Source: Ceriagrion tenellum (Eukaryota > Arthropoda > Insecta > Odonata > Coenagrionidae). From it: a DNA stretch of 64,000 bases. The translations under genes were made by a program, and so were the position numbers. Below the pieces are notes generated by a model that saw nothing but the letters and a program-made list of their open reading frames with translations, did no database searches and was not told where the DNA came from. Numbering within the stretch: position 1 is the stretch's first letter; every line of letters starts with the position of its first letter. Below are positions 11,791-23,480 of the stretch, in pieces. The DNA lies in assembly GCA_963169105.1 (NCBI GenBank), contig OY720632.1:53601136-53665135 (forward strand), written 5' to 3'.

Positions 11791-12235
11791 AAGATGGTTC
11801 TCATATGGTACAAACGTCTCAATTTTATAGTAAAGATTTATTGTATGAAATTTAGCAGTATCAAATCATGAGATCCCCTATCCTCATAAGAAGACTGAAG
11901 TAAAATAATGTTTTCTCTATTGCATGACACTCCAAGCACTATCTACCAAAAATGATACTATATGGCACATATTTTGAAACCACAGTGCAATCCCGAAATT
12001 TCCTAAATCCGTTTCAATTCAAAAATGGTTATTACAAAACTATTTCATTGTCAGGCATTTATTTCACAGCAGTCTGCTTAACCTGACATGGTAACTCACA
12101 CGTACTTGACAAAACGTTAACCCTATAGCCAAGTTAAAACACAGAGAATATTCCATTTTTGCTGTAATTGGAGAAAGATTTCATCATCAGTAACATATCA
12201 ATAAGCTGCAAAGAAAGTGGTATTAATGAAGCCTT
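11791..12235. other. AT-rich sequence, no feature seen
   Basis: No gene or repeat was recognised. Confidence 0.4.
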
Positions 12236-14170
12236 AAAACGAAGCGGAAAAATCTCGTGGGTGATTTTGAGGGAAGGAATGAGAGTGTGATGTGATGCCA
12301 CTAAGCAGAAGATGGGGGCGCACTGGAATAGGGAGGCAAGCGAACAATAAAATGGAGAAATCTGAGTCGCACAATGGGCTGATACGGTTAATTCGGGCAG
12401 GAAGTAACGCGACGTTTATCACGCCGTATTGGGGCATAGAGGGAGCGAGGCTTGGGAAGGGGGCTTCTTTGCGAAGTTCCTGCAACCCTTTCCCGTGCGC
12501 CAAGTTTCGTCACTGCCATTTCGGACGCCCTCCATTCATCTCATTAGATCTCCAACTCTATAAGGAGGAGAGGACTCGAGAGGAACACCCTACCCATCTC
12601 TAACCTCCCCCGTCCCACCCTAAGAGCTCACCTTACACCGAGCAACGTCTGCTACTGCTCTCCTACTTACTGCTCAGACTCCTTCGACCGCAATCCTCTC
12701 GAACCACTCTCCCCTCCCATTCTCCCGCCCGCCTCCTCACTCCTCTTTCCGAAAGCGATGGAGTCATCCCCCCTCTTGCCTCTCCTCCGTGGCCCCCACC
12801 CCATCTGGACGCCTCCCGCCCCTCTCCCCAACCCTCCTCCTCGGCTCGGCCCCGCGGCCCGTACGGAGTCCCAGTAGAGATAGCGCAGAGGGATGGTTGT
12901 GAAGCGATCCTAGAGGCCATTCCCTTAATTAGACGGTACAACAAGAGAAGGAGAGGGGGGGCGATCAAAAGGCAAAGGGTACGGGGAGGTTCCTGTGGGG
13001 AGGAGTTGCGGGGAAGTGGGGGATAGGATTTCCCCTTCTCCCGCTAACCAACCATCCTCCTCGCCGAATTTACGACACCGGTGGAATAAGAAGCAGGAAT
13101 GGGGGAGTCTGAAGAAAAAAAGAGTGGCCTGAAATGTGGGCGGGATGCTTGCTGCCTTAACCTCATACACCTCACACTAACACCACTCCGTTGCCATTTC
13201 TTTAAACCGCTTTTGTTATCTCGCGTTTCTTTTTTTGTTTCATTTTCTTTCATTAATTTTTGTGTAATTTTGGCTCCTTAATTTTTCCTTCCTCCTGCGG
13301 GGGCGCACCCGAAGATATTTAGTTTCCCGTGCTCCCAATACCCCTACTCACTGCCTTCCGCTCCCTTATATCCACTTTTCAGTTTCCTTAATGCTCCTCG
13401 AACTATCTCCGTTTTCCTGATCTCTCGGAGACCTCTCTCTCTCTTTCCGTCTCCTATCCACCTCCAAAAAGGGGTGCCTCAACCTCCGTCACCCTTCCTC
13501 TTTCCTCTGAGGGGCTGCATCCCGCCCCCGTTCCTCTCCTTCGCTTTCGGAAACAACCCTCACCCCTCTTCAACCCTCTTGCTCACCTTCTCTTCTCTTT
13601 TGGTATTCTGTCCATCTCCTCTCCTCTAACTGCTCCTAACCTCTCTAGCTGGTACCCTCCTCCGACCTCTCACGCACTCAAACCCCTTAGCCAAGCGCCC
13701 ACTCTCTCTTTCTGCTTTTTCACTCCAACCCTCAGCCAACCCTCCCCTCTTCAACCACCTCCCTCTGCCCCCTAACCTCCTCCCTCCAACACTCCTCCAC
13801 TCGGCCACTCCATCTCCTCTTCTCGCCTCCGGAGAATGAGCAAAACTCATCACCATTACTTGCGGAATAACGACCCTTCTTCTCCACGGCCCTTCCCCAA
13901 CTCCCACCTTCTCTCTCACTATTTTTTCTTTTTTTCCTCCGTTTCCTTTTTTTCCGACTCCTCCTCGCTCCATTTTCCCCAGTTCCCTACACACACTTCC
14001 CATCCCATCGTCCCTCCTCACTTCCTTCCCCCACTCTCCTCCCTCAACCGCCGGTCTCATTCCATCTTGCCTTTTCTTTATTTCGGAGGGTTTTTCGGGG
14101 GAGGAACTTTCAGATCGTGCTCTCGCAATTTTATTGGGAAAGGAAAAGGAGGCACTCAAAATATTGTGCA
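12236..14170. other. GC-rich island 3, largest, mostly pyrimidine-rich on + strand
   Basis: This is the longest island. It is purine-rich at 12240-12350, pyrimidine-rich at 12500-12860, purine-rich at 12930-13040, and then pyrimidine-rich almost without a break from 13290 to 14080. The 181-codon minus-strand frame at 13626-14171 encodes a Gly/Arg/Glu-rich sequence typical of such tracts and is not supported as a gene. A CpG-rich, less biased core lies at about 12370-12500. The second copy of the dispersed repeat is embedded at 13553-13668. Confidence 0.5.
13553..13668 (-). repeat. Dispersed purine-rich repeat, copy 2 (inverted)
   Basis: This is the reverse complement of 9620-9735 (about 89% identity over ~112 bp). 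The two copies lie about 3.8 kb apart in opposite orientation. Similarity fades into the surrounding pyrimidine-rich sequence, so the true repeat ends are not defined. Confidence 0.75.
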
Positions 14171-14870
14171 ATTAAAAGCCGAGAAAACATCACAAATAAA
14201 GGAGATAATGTCAGGATAGTGGGAGTCTTTTACGTTTTTTTCAATGCGGCTACGTGTGGTTCTGCTTCGGGGCATAGTGGAAATAACAGGCATAGAGATA
14301 TTACAACCCTAATAACCGAACTTCTTAGGTTTGCAAAAAAATTATTACGGAGAGAAAATTGTACCCCTTTAATATACAGGAATAACACTTAATTTTTTTA
14401 TTAAAAAGCTCCTCGAATGGTAAAGGTCTGTGGTCATCTAAACCTCTCCTTCATTTCTTAACACTCACACGATTAATACCAGTCAACCTCAGAATATGAA
14501 AAAAATAAGTTAATAAATTTGTATTTGTATCGATGTAAGTCGATATATATGCCATGAATCTATAATAAAAGCTCCATGTATTATATGGTAAATTCATTGA
14601 AATGCATGTCAATTACTATTTATTAATACTTTTGGCTTCAAATGACTTAATTTAATGGCATTTCCAAAACTTGTAATATTTTTTATTTTCAGGACAAGAG
14701 GATATGAGTGGAAACGTGAAAGGGATATAAAGAACTCCCATAGAAAATTAGTGTATCTTGTTATATTGACATTTCGCTTCAGCATTAACTATACAATCGT
14801 TAAATGAATAAACTGATCCTTTGATGTTCATAGTGATTAGTAAATGAAACGATTCAAGTACGCTATGGGA
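14171..14870. other. AT-rich sequence, no gene seen
   Basis: A pyrimidine-rich acceptor-like TTTTTATTTTCAG ends near 14692, but no supported open exon follows. Confidence 0.4.
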
Positions 14871-15715
14871 TGACCGAGTTTCCTTCAATGACACATCTTG
14901 ACCTCATATCAGGCTTCACTTTGGGTGAGAGACAATTTGAGCCGTTGTTCGCAACAGCGCCCAGAATGAAGGAAACTGCTCCTAATCAAGACGCTGGGCC
15001 GCGACCAACCGAAACTTATTCAAAACTTCCTCATCCCTTCCAGAAAACCGACGCACATAAAAAGGCCTTCATCTATGCGGACGCTCGGAGGGCCAGACCG
15101 CAGAGAAGAGGTGCTTCGAGCTTCGGCGAGGGACGGGGAGGGCGGCAAGAGCGACCGCGCCGCAAGGCGACCCACGGCACCCTCTGAAGCCTAACTTGGG
15201 AGCAAGTCTTACCCGTTTCGCTGCAGGAGGGTGTCGGTTTGGTAGGGAAGAGAATGAGTTGGACAAGAGAGGATCGGATAGGGTGCGTCTCGTCCCTGTG
15301 GGGGAGTCTGGAAGTTGGCGGGGTGTGCAAAACCCAATGCCTCCAGCAACCCCCTTCCACTGCACTTCATCTCGCTCCTCTTCCTCAACCCTTTACCGTT
15401 CCCCAGCTCAAGACCTCTCCTCTCACTAACACCCAGGGTTCTTTGATAAACCCTTTGAATCGGGGCATCCGCGCCGGCAAAAAGGGAAGGTAGTGTATAT
15501 TCATCCGACTTTGCGCGAGAGCCGTGAAGAAGTACCATAATGGCTCTGCGGCTTTCGCGGTCGCACGATAACGGCCGAAAATGAAACAGAGGGAAGGCGG
15601 CAACGCGAGAGTTGAAGCGCGGGAGTTTGGGAAGCGTTGGCTGGGAGAGAGATCAGGGACGAGGCGGGGAAGGGAGGTGCTTGCAAGGGGATTAAGGAAT
15701 TCCGCGGGCCTCCGA
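14871..15715. other. GC-rich island 4, CpG-rich, mixed strand bias
   Basis: Less polypurine than the other islands, with many CpG dinucleotides at 15070-15330 and 15470-15680. A small hairpin at about 15437-15456 pairs AGGGTT with AACCCT. The core near 15530-15585 contains ACCATAATGGC and GATAACGGCCG. Overlapping short frames on both strands (up to 109 codons) carry no recognised domain. A promoter or enhancer role is possible but unproven. Confidence 0.45.
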
Positions 15716-16190
15716 GAACTAAGCTAAATTTATCTGAGGTACCTAAAATATTTGAAATCGTTTTATCGCCACGAGAAAAAAGACCGGTTTAATTCGTTAA
15801 TCGTTATATACATGGGCAAGATAGGGTTTAAAAGAAAGCTTATATTAATCCTAAGGATAAAGTAGTAAGTATATTAATGAGCGTGATGATTTCTTAAAAT
15901 CTAAATGGAAATTTTCCGCATTCTAATCAATTTTGACTCTAGACTCGATAGCATAAGTCAGGTTCAAATATTCTGTTGCACAAGGAAAATGCTCCATTAA
16001 ATTCTTCTAAAAAATAACAGGATAAATTATCCAAGCTCACAAAAATGAGAAAGTGCTTTGGTAATAAGTATTCCTCACGCTTTCATTGAATGATGGCATG
16101 CGGAAAATACAGTAATTGCGCTTATTACTAATTCTTCACTGGGATTTCACAAACAACAATGAAATGTGTTATGCTTTTTTTCAGGTTAAT
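15716..16190. other. AT-rich sequence
   Basis: No gene was seen. The sequence ends with a strong acceptor-like tract TGCTTTTTTTCAG (to about 16183). Confidence 0.4.
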
Positions 16191-17040
16191 TCCAGGACAT
16201 TTAACCCAGGAAACGACGAAGATAAGAAGAACCTCCTCTTCATGATTCCTCTCCTTGCGAGCACATTTAATTTCTTGCCAATTACTTTTTTGTGTACTTC
16301 TCTGGGCTAATTTTCCTTTGGATTTTTTTAAAATTCCTGCTTCTTTTGTTCATCCTCTAGTGGTACTCTCTTCGACTAGTCCCGACATTAGATGGGGCCG
16401 TATCTCTTTGCCCACCTCTTGGCACTCCCCTCATTTACTTTCTCCCCCCTCTGACACCATAGCAAACCAACCCCCTTGTTCCCTTCCCCTCGAAACTTTC
16501 AACCCCTTCACCTCGCTCTCTCTTCGTAATCCCCTTCCCACTCCACCCCCTCACAGCTTGCCTACACCCACTTCATCCTCCACCTATCGTCTCATCCCTG
16601 TTTCGCATGTAATGAAAGTCGTAAATAGGGCCCGAATGGTTTCCCTCTCATTCTCCTTCCCTCCCATCACGGTCCATCTTCCCCCTCTCCGCCTCCTTCC
16701 ACCCCCTCTACCCATGCGCTATCCTCCACCTCCCTTCACCTCCTCCATCATTCACGCCTCCCCACTCACGAATCCAAAACCCCTTACTTGAAGCCCTTAC
16801 CATACAAAACATGCCACCGATATTAAGCTCCCTCCCTGTCGCTTCCTGTCTCCCTTACCAAACTAAACTACTTCCCCGATATTTCTTCGTACACGCACCG
16901 GAGAAACAAACTTCTCCATCCTCCGCGCATTTGTCTCACCCTGTTTTCTTACCCATCTTGAGTGTCTCCAACGAGTGTCCCCATGTGTGCTATCAGTGAT
17001 TCCCCGCTTTCATTCCATTTGCTTGGTTTCTCCCTCTAAA
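16191..17040. other. GC-rich island 5, pyrimidine-rich on + strand
   Basis: Almost entirely C/T-rich on the + strand from 16230 to 17020. The 178-codon + frame at 16255-16791 is Pro/Ser/Leu/Thr-rich with no domain and matches what a pyrimidine-rich strand gives by chance. Confidence 0.5.
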
Positions 17041-19287
17041 AATTTTTCCATGCATTTTAATTCACTAGGAAAAGTTCATGGCATAGGCCCGGAAATCGGC
17101 TCGGCAATCGATGCTAACTAAAATAAGTCCTCTGAAATTACATTTACTAAGGTAAATTTTGAATAAAAAATGTTTTTAGAAGGATTTGGCCCTAATAACT
17201 AAGATTATTTTCTAGTTTAGAAGATATTTTCATTTATTTCGGAACTTAAAAATATTAAGTAAAGCATATTAATCCCACCTGCTCTTACCTTTACTATGAA
17301 GGTACGTAAATAAATTAATTCACGGACCAGACGTTCAAATGATGAAATGAAAAGTTATAAAAAATTGAACTGGCGAAATGAAGAGAAAAAGTATTAGCAG
17401 AATTCAATGTTTATATTGCATTTCATGGAAAGAATCATTTTTTGTTAAAATGAGGTGATACATGATCACTTACATTTCTTCACATACGGTTTGAGAGGAT
17501 CGTCATCACCTAATTGTGCAACAATATAACGATATTTATCCTTTCTACTACATCAAAATAATGGAATTTTAGAATATTATTGAGAATGTTATCATTCAAT
17601 CTGGTATGCACCAGTTTCGTACTCGCAATTTGCACAGAAGGAATTAAATGGAAATTCCACGATGATAATAAAATACGAGGAGGGTTTGTTTTATTTTAAA
17701 GCCCATGTTGTATGTATACTACTGTTTTGTCTAATTGAGCGCATTTCCTCCACCACTTCTTCCAGCGCTGCATCTCCTTTATTTCTGCCATATAGTTGAG
17801 ACTTTTAGCAGCTGGCGTAGTCTTCTTCTACAAGTTCCTAGTTTCCAAAATCTTGTAGAAATAAAGTTTCCCTGCCTTCCTTCTCTTAAATCAAGAACAT
17901 AAAGTAAATTTAAAACACTGCTTCTTGAGGCTAGGGAAATAGAAATATTTCAATTGAAATAATTACATTCTCACAGCAAATCTGATTAAATGGAACACGC
18001 AGGAAAATTCTAAAGAACAGTCGACATGTGTTTTAATCCAGTTTTAGGATACCGCATGTTAGTGCAATTATCTTTTCCATTAAAATGAGATACCCAAATC
18101 AGTCTTTACCAACATAAAAAACGAATGCGCTTCCAATAAGAATTGGTATGCACTAGAAAAAATAATGATTGGAGAGATATATTTGCGTTGAGGATTCGAT
18201 ATGATTGACAGTCATTTTGAAAGGTCAAAGACTAAAAGGAGCGACGAGACTTAATACAGTGACTTCACCATTCCAGAGCTAGTATGAATATAAATTTGGA
18301 ATAGGATTACGTGTTATATATGAATGAGATAGTTGGCACATTTACATATTTTTTATTTATAGATTGGATATCTTGTGAAACGCTTTTAAAGGAAAATGAA
18401 CCTATCATCGCTCTCCATCGTGCTTTGTTGCTATTTTTAGTATGATTATACCAATTCACTTCTGCATTAAATAAAAAGTACTTGTTTAAAACCGAAAAAT
18501 TTATGAGTCTGGTGTTGAATCATATGTATTATACAAAGAATATTGACAACGTCACCACCCTGCCCACTGATAGTATTTGGAGTTTATTCCAGATAAACCC
18601 ATGGATACCTATTTCTGGAATATTTGTACACTTAAATGACTTTTCTTAGCTATTTCCTTCAGTATTCATCCACAGAGGATTCCAGTAAAGAAATAAAGCA
18701 AATAAATTTATAACTCATTTAGGCCCTAACTTTTAAGTAAAATACATATAAGTATACCACACTTCTCATTGTTTTCACCGAAAAATTCTGATTCATTATG
18801 ATATTGGTCGATCTTCATATTAAAAATTGATGAAAAGGAAACTTTGCCATTCTATAACATTATACCTCTCCGACCATCGTTTATTTGGCCAAAAATAAAC
18901 TAACCATAAGAAATATATAATTAGATACAATTATTACTAGTGGAAGTGTAGTGTTTCTTTAACCATTGATGAATTTCTTACATCTAAATACGCAAGTAAT
19001 TATGCGATTATTTTAAAGCTAATATTTTCCAAATAAAACTTATATCATTTTATTAAATTATCCAAGCACCTGCGCTGTCTTATTAATATAGTGCTAAAAA
19101 GTTACAACATAAAGAGAGGCCCTGAACTACTTCTCGTTACTATGCTGAAGAATATATATAGGTCTGAAGAAGATACTCTAAAAACTTAATTAAGAAAAAA
19201 AGTTAGCTAGAACTAATGGTTTTGGAAATACTTCGTAAAATCAAATTTAAATTGACATTGGAAATCTTATAACATTACTTTTAAATA
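17041..19287. other. AT-rich sequence, no gene seen
   Basis: No intact frame, RNA or clear repeat was seen. The minus strand near 17680-17810 has a Trp/Lys-rich reading, but it is too broken to assign. Confidence 0.4.
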
Positions 19288-19947
19288 CTAGAAGTTTAAA
19301 TTTTCCAGGAGAGAAGACATAAAAAGACTTCCATTGTGAATTAGCAAAGGTATAAGAGGGAAAAAAGCCTTAGCAAAGGAAACGTTTAAAATAGATGAAA
19401 ACTGATGACTAGGGCCTTTGGTAAGAGAGTAAAGAAGAGACTGGTAGAGAGCTTGAAGTGGAGCGTTATATGGGAAACGTGGGCTTTGAAGAAGAAGAAC
19501 AAGAATTAGCTGCTGCCTTTTCAGATGTAAAGGAGGAGAGCGATGAAAAAGTGCGGTAGACGGAAAAGAAGACGAATTAGGAAGTGCTTGATATGGTTGA
19601 TTGGGAGAGGAAACTGCTGGATACAATTTGGGGGATCCAGTGTAGGTGGCTGGGAGATATAATGAGAAGCAATGGGTTGTTCTAGGCTGCTGCAGAGGTA
19701 TGGACGGCTCAAAAGTGAAGTAAGACAAACAATAGGTTTCATAAGAAGGGGATATGCTTTGATGAGGATAAATGTAATAGAGGTGTGTAGTTTCCTGCAC
19801 ATGCAAAAATCTGGAGGAATATTTCCAACGTCCATTAAAATCTACCTTGAAGCGGTACATTTCTTTGGTTAAAATGTATATAGTGGGCATATAAAGCATA
19901 TTCCTTAATGTTTGAGATTTATTATTACATTGGAGGCATCGATGCAT
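19288..19947 (-). other. 219-codon open frame, probably not a gene
   Basis: This is the longest ATG-initiated frame in the window. The product is rich in Ser, Pro, Leu, Tyr and His, has no recognised domain and no clear signal peptide or membrane plan. The + strand here is markedly purine-rich (GAAGAAGAA, GAGAGG), so the minus strand is poor in stop codons and long frames are expected by chance. A second minus frame overlaps it at 19521-19835. It would only be a gene if conserved in a relative or transcribed. Confidence 0.1.
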
Positions 19948-20395
19948 ATTCTTTAATTATGCTGCTATCAATTCAATCTAAATTACTTACTAGCCAGTGT
20001 AAATTCTATTTTAGATAAAATAATAGAAATATCCAATCGATCGCAGGAAAAAATATTAATTCATAATAATATTATTTCACCCAGGAGTACTCGTATATAA
20101 TTTCCATTCAAAGCAACCAGAAGGGCAATTTAACCATTTAATAAGCAAGTACAGTAATATAAAATTTAATGATGACGTCTTTAATAATAACAAAATATGT
20201 TTTGAGATTATTTCTATTTTACATCCACGAGGTAATAAAAAAATATTTTAGAGGAGAGATGACTTTACCTCTCACGCATTACAAGACAAAAGGGACTGAA
20301 ATAAGGCAAAAATGGGCTAAAATGTGTCATAGTACATGAAGTTTGTGAAAGTCACCCGTAGAAAAAATTCAAAAAAGTATATGCGATCAAGTCAG
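19948..20395. other. AT-rich sequence, no feature seen
   Basis: No gene or repeat was recognised. Confidence 0.4.
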
Positions 20396-20960
20396 GATTA
20401 TGTGGCAAGAGATGAATATGGCATAAGGAGAGAAAGAGGAGTAGGAAGAAAAACTTGAGACTGGAGAGAGAGACTTGAAAATTCGAAGTCTGCGAGCGCC
20501 TTGCCTTCTTCAACGAATGGAAGGAACAGGCAGAGAAGAAGGAGAGGAGAATGGAAGGGAGGCAGCCGAAAGTTTCGAAAATGGTGGAGCGAGCGTAGGA
20601 AATGGTTGAGAGTAGATCGGAAGGAGAGAAGAGGGTGGATGGTGGGTGTTGCCCATTTCGCGAGCGGGGTGGAACTTGCCGTAAGGGTGGGTGGGTTGCG
20701 ATGGGGGAGATCGCCGGTGGGAGGTGCTTGGGGGAGGGAGTGCGGAGCGAGCGGGATAATGGCCTTCTGGAATTGCGTATCAATCCTCTCATCCCATTTC
20801 CCACGACCCAAGGCCTCCTCTCCCCCCCAACCGCCGACCATTCCTCCCACCCCTGCACGGCTCTCCTCCCTGCCTTCCTCCCTCCTCTGGGAATTCCCCC
20901 GACTCCCGTCCACCTACAACCCTCCCCAACCTAACATAGGCCCGTGCTCGGAGACTAGCG
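20396..20960. other. GC-rich island 6 with a sharp purine-to-pyrimidine switch
   Basis: The + strand is purine-rich from 20420 to about 20760 and pyrimidine-rich from about 20780 to 20940, a clear switch near 20765. Frames of 165-171 codons on both strands overlap each other and are low-complexity, so no gene is called. Confidence 0.5.
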
Positions 20961-21590
20961 CGAATCGGGTCTCAGAAAAAAAGGCGCAATTTCTTTAAAC
21001 TGAGCTGCCGAGAGTAGAATAGATAAGGAAAAGTTGAGGAAAGTGAGAGGAAAATATTTACTTATCTTTTTTTTGGAATATTTTGGCGTACGACAGAGCT
21101 ACACTAAACACAGGAGTTTCATAGGAGAGTAGCACTTTCCATCAAATTCAATTTCTTACAGCAAACGGTTTACAACGATTGATTGAAGCGCAAGGTAAAA
21201 CATTTTCAGTGGGAACAATCAAACTCTTACAATCTTTAGATGTTTGCGAATATTTTCCACGCGAGAAGATACGAAATGAAACAGAAAACGCTTGATAAGC
21301 ATTGAGTAGTCAATTCAATGTCTAATAGCTTTCATTTTTATAGTTTATCTTTAGATTATTCCAATAAAGCACCTGGCTCTAGAACTGTACCTCGAGTTTT
21401 CTGCAAAAACTGTTTATAAATTGAAATAACTGTTTATGATTTGAAGCAACACAGTCGGAAAAACCTGTATGTGAATGAAAATTATTCCACATATTAAGTC
21501 TCCAATAGCATAAGTCGAATAAGTCAATGCATACTCTTCTTTTTGATCCTGGGTAAAACTGCTGGTGGAAGTGGATTGGAGGAACAGAGA
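20961..21590. other. AT-rich sequence, no feature seen
   Basis: No gene or repeat was recognised. Confidence 0.4.
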
Positions 21591-22000
21591 ATAAATGCAA
21601 AGGAAAAGAAATGGAAATGCTTTCGGTCCGTAAGAGGAAATGGCTGAAGGAAGAAAATGGCGGGTGGGATAAGGAAAAGGTTGGGAGCACGATGTAATTA
21701 GAAAAAAGGAAGAGAATGAATTCTCGCGGGGGCGGAAGAGTGGAGAAAGAGAAAAAGAGAGAGAGTGAGGAGAGAAGAAGAGGAAGGAGGAGAAGAGAGG
21801 GTTTGGGAGGCAGAGAAAGGGTTTCGGGATTGGAAGCGAGGAGGGAGTTGAGAGGAGGTGGGAACGCGGGAATGGCCGAATAAAGAAAATAAATGGGGGG
21901 AATAGAAAAGGCTGGTTAATGGATGGATACATGCTTTTAGACGGTGAGTGCGCGGTAGATGGAAAAGGGAGCCGGGTGAGATATAGTTTCCAACGGTAAT
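21591..22000. other. GC-rich island 7, purine-rich on + strand
   Basis: A long GAGA/GGAGG-rich tract (21700-21880) makes the opposite strand open for 172 codons (21414-21932), giving a Phe/Ser/Pro/Leu-rich product with no domain. At the right edge an ATG at 21918 opens a short frame that reaches a donor-like ACGGTGAGTG near 21949; this could be chance. Confidence 0.45.
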
Positions 22001-23040
22001 AGAAAGTTATTATCGGATGGTGGAATGATGGTCATGAATAACAGTTACGGAAAAACTCAAAAGGAATTTATATGCCCTTTCCAGAAAATGAAGTCCAGGA
22101 GTAACATAAATTTTACATTAGCAATACGTCAGAAAACACAGAGGTTTTCTAGTTTTCCTAAAGCATGCATTTTTTTGTCTATACAACGGCACAAACTGCA
22201 CATTTTAATGAAAAAGTATTGTTTTTCACATGGGATATCTAATTAATCCCCGCATTTTTAGAATTTGACTTCGAAAAACTGAAGACACATTTAGATCGCA
22301 AAATATCTGGAGATTATATTGTATTTCTCTGTTATGTGTACAGATATGGTACGTGGTATTAGACATTGTGAGGGATAATTATTACCTCATATAATACATT
22401 GGAAGTTTTTATCGGAATCTCCACATTTATACATCAGTGTTTAAGAGGAGTTTCACAATGTATTCATCTCACATACAATTATTGCGTTATAATTAGTAAT
22501 CGCTAAATAAAATATACATATGGACAACAGTACTTTAATAACTACCAGTTACTTGCAGTAAATCATTGGCTTTATTTCATACTGAATTATTTTCTGTATT
22601 TTAAATTCATAACTTGTGTTTTGGAAAAGCATTGTGTATCGTAGCATTATTTCTTAAAAGTAAGCTTCATCTAGGCACCTATCAATAGAGCACTACGATA
22701 GAGTATAACTAATGTCACAAGCTAATTTATACTCCAAAAAATTATCGAAGCTTTTAAAATCTATAAATTTAAATTATAATATTTGTAATTAGTTCTCAAT
22801 CTAATGTTTTGGTTAAAGGGATAAGTACAGGACATTTTCTAAATATTTTGTTTTTAATATATATTTAGTGACAAGCGTTTATGGCTAACTCAATTCTAAT
22901 TAATTGATATGCGTTTATGGCTAACTCATGCGGAATATAATAACTGACCAAAATCATGACTGAAACTTACAAATGCAAATTTTGTGCAAATATTCACGGG
23001 TGAATGAAAAATTGAATCGGTTTCACTAGCCAAGCTAAGA
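22001..23040. other. AT-rich sequence with a short direct repeat
   Basis: The only structure noted is the 18-bp direct repeat at 22875-22928. Confidence 0.4.
22875..22928. repeat. 18-bp exact direct repeat, 36-bp period
   Basis: GCGTTTATGGCTAACTCA occurs at 22875-22892 and again at 22911-22928. The 18-bp spacer is AT-rich with TAATTAATT. A replication-slippage duplication or a two-copy binding site are both possible. Confidence 0.7.
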
Positions 23041-23480
23041 TAGTAGTCCCTTAGACGGGCCTTACGGCGTGGATTTCGGGATCCTTAAACGAGTAGGGGG
23101 AATTTTCGACGCCTGGCATGGGAAGGTTGGGCCCTGAAGGACGAAGAAAAGCGAGTGTCACACTCCATTGACCAGGGCCAGATCCAAAAGGTTACCGCGA
23201 TCGTTCCATCTCCATCTATCTTAATGGGCTGGCGGGTGGAATGTGGTATGCCTATTCTCCAGGGGCACAACCTATGGCTCCGTTCCCACCGATCGTACCC
23301 CCTCGCCCCCCTGCACTCTCTTTCCATCTAAATTACTTGATATTCCGGAAGCCTTCCTCCATCTGGGAGAACCAGGGCATTAACTCTGAGTTAAGGCCAC
23401 CGCTGTACTTCAAGGAGCCTAGTAACACGGCCGTATATCAAAGGCTTTCTGGAGGAGAGTGGTCGAGAATAAAGTACGAA
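23041..23480. other. Moderately GC-rich patch
   Basis: The patch is not strongly strand-biased and contains CpGs and CCGCGATCG-like words. Frames of 80-83 codons on both strands show no recognised domain. Identity is unknown. Confidence 0.35.

Noticed and set aside
13626..14171. 181-codon minus-strand frame
   Set aside because: Gly/Arg/Glu-rich product of a pyrimidine-rich tract, without splice or promoter context.
16255..16791. 178-codon plus-strand frame
   Set aside because: Low-complexity Pro/Ser/Leu/Thr product expected from a C/T-rich strand.
17680..17815. Minus-strand Trp/Lys-rich reading as a mariner transposase C-terminus
   Set aside because: Stops interrupt it and no catalytic motif or terminal repeats were found. 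The resemblance is too slight to annotate.
19288..19947. 219-codon minus-strand frame as a gene
   Set aside because: It lies opposite a purine-rich strand, is Ser/Pro/Leu-rich, overlaps another frame and shows no domain.
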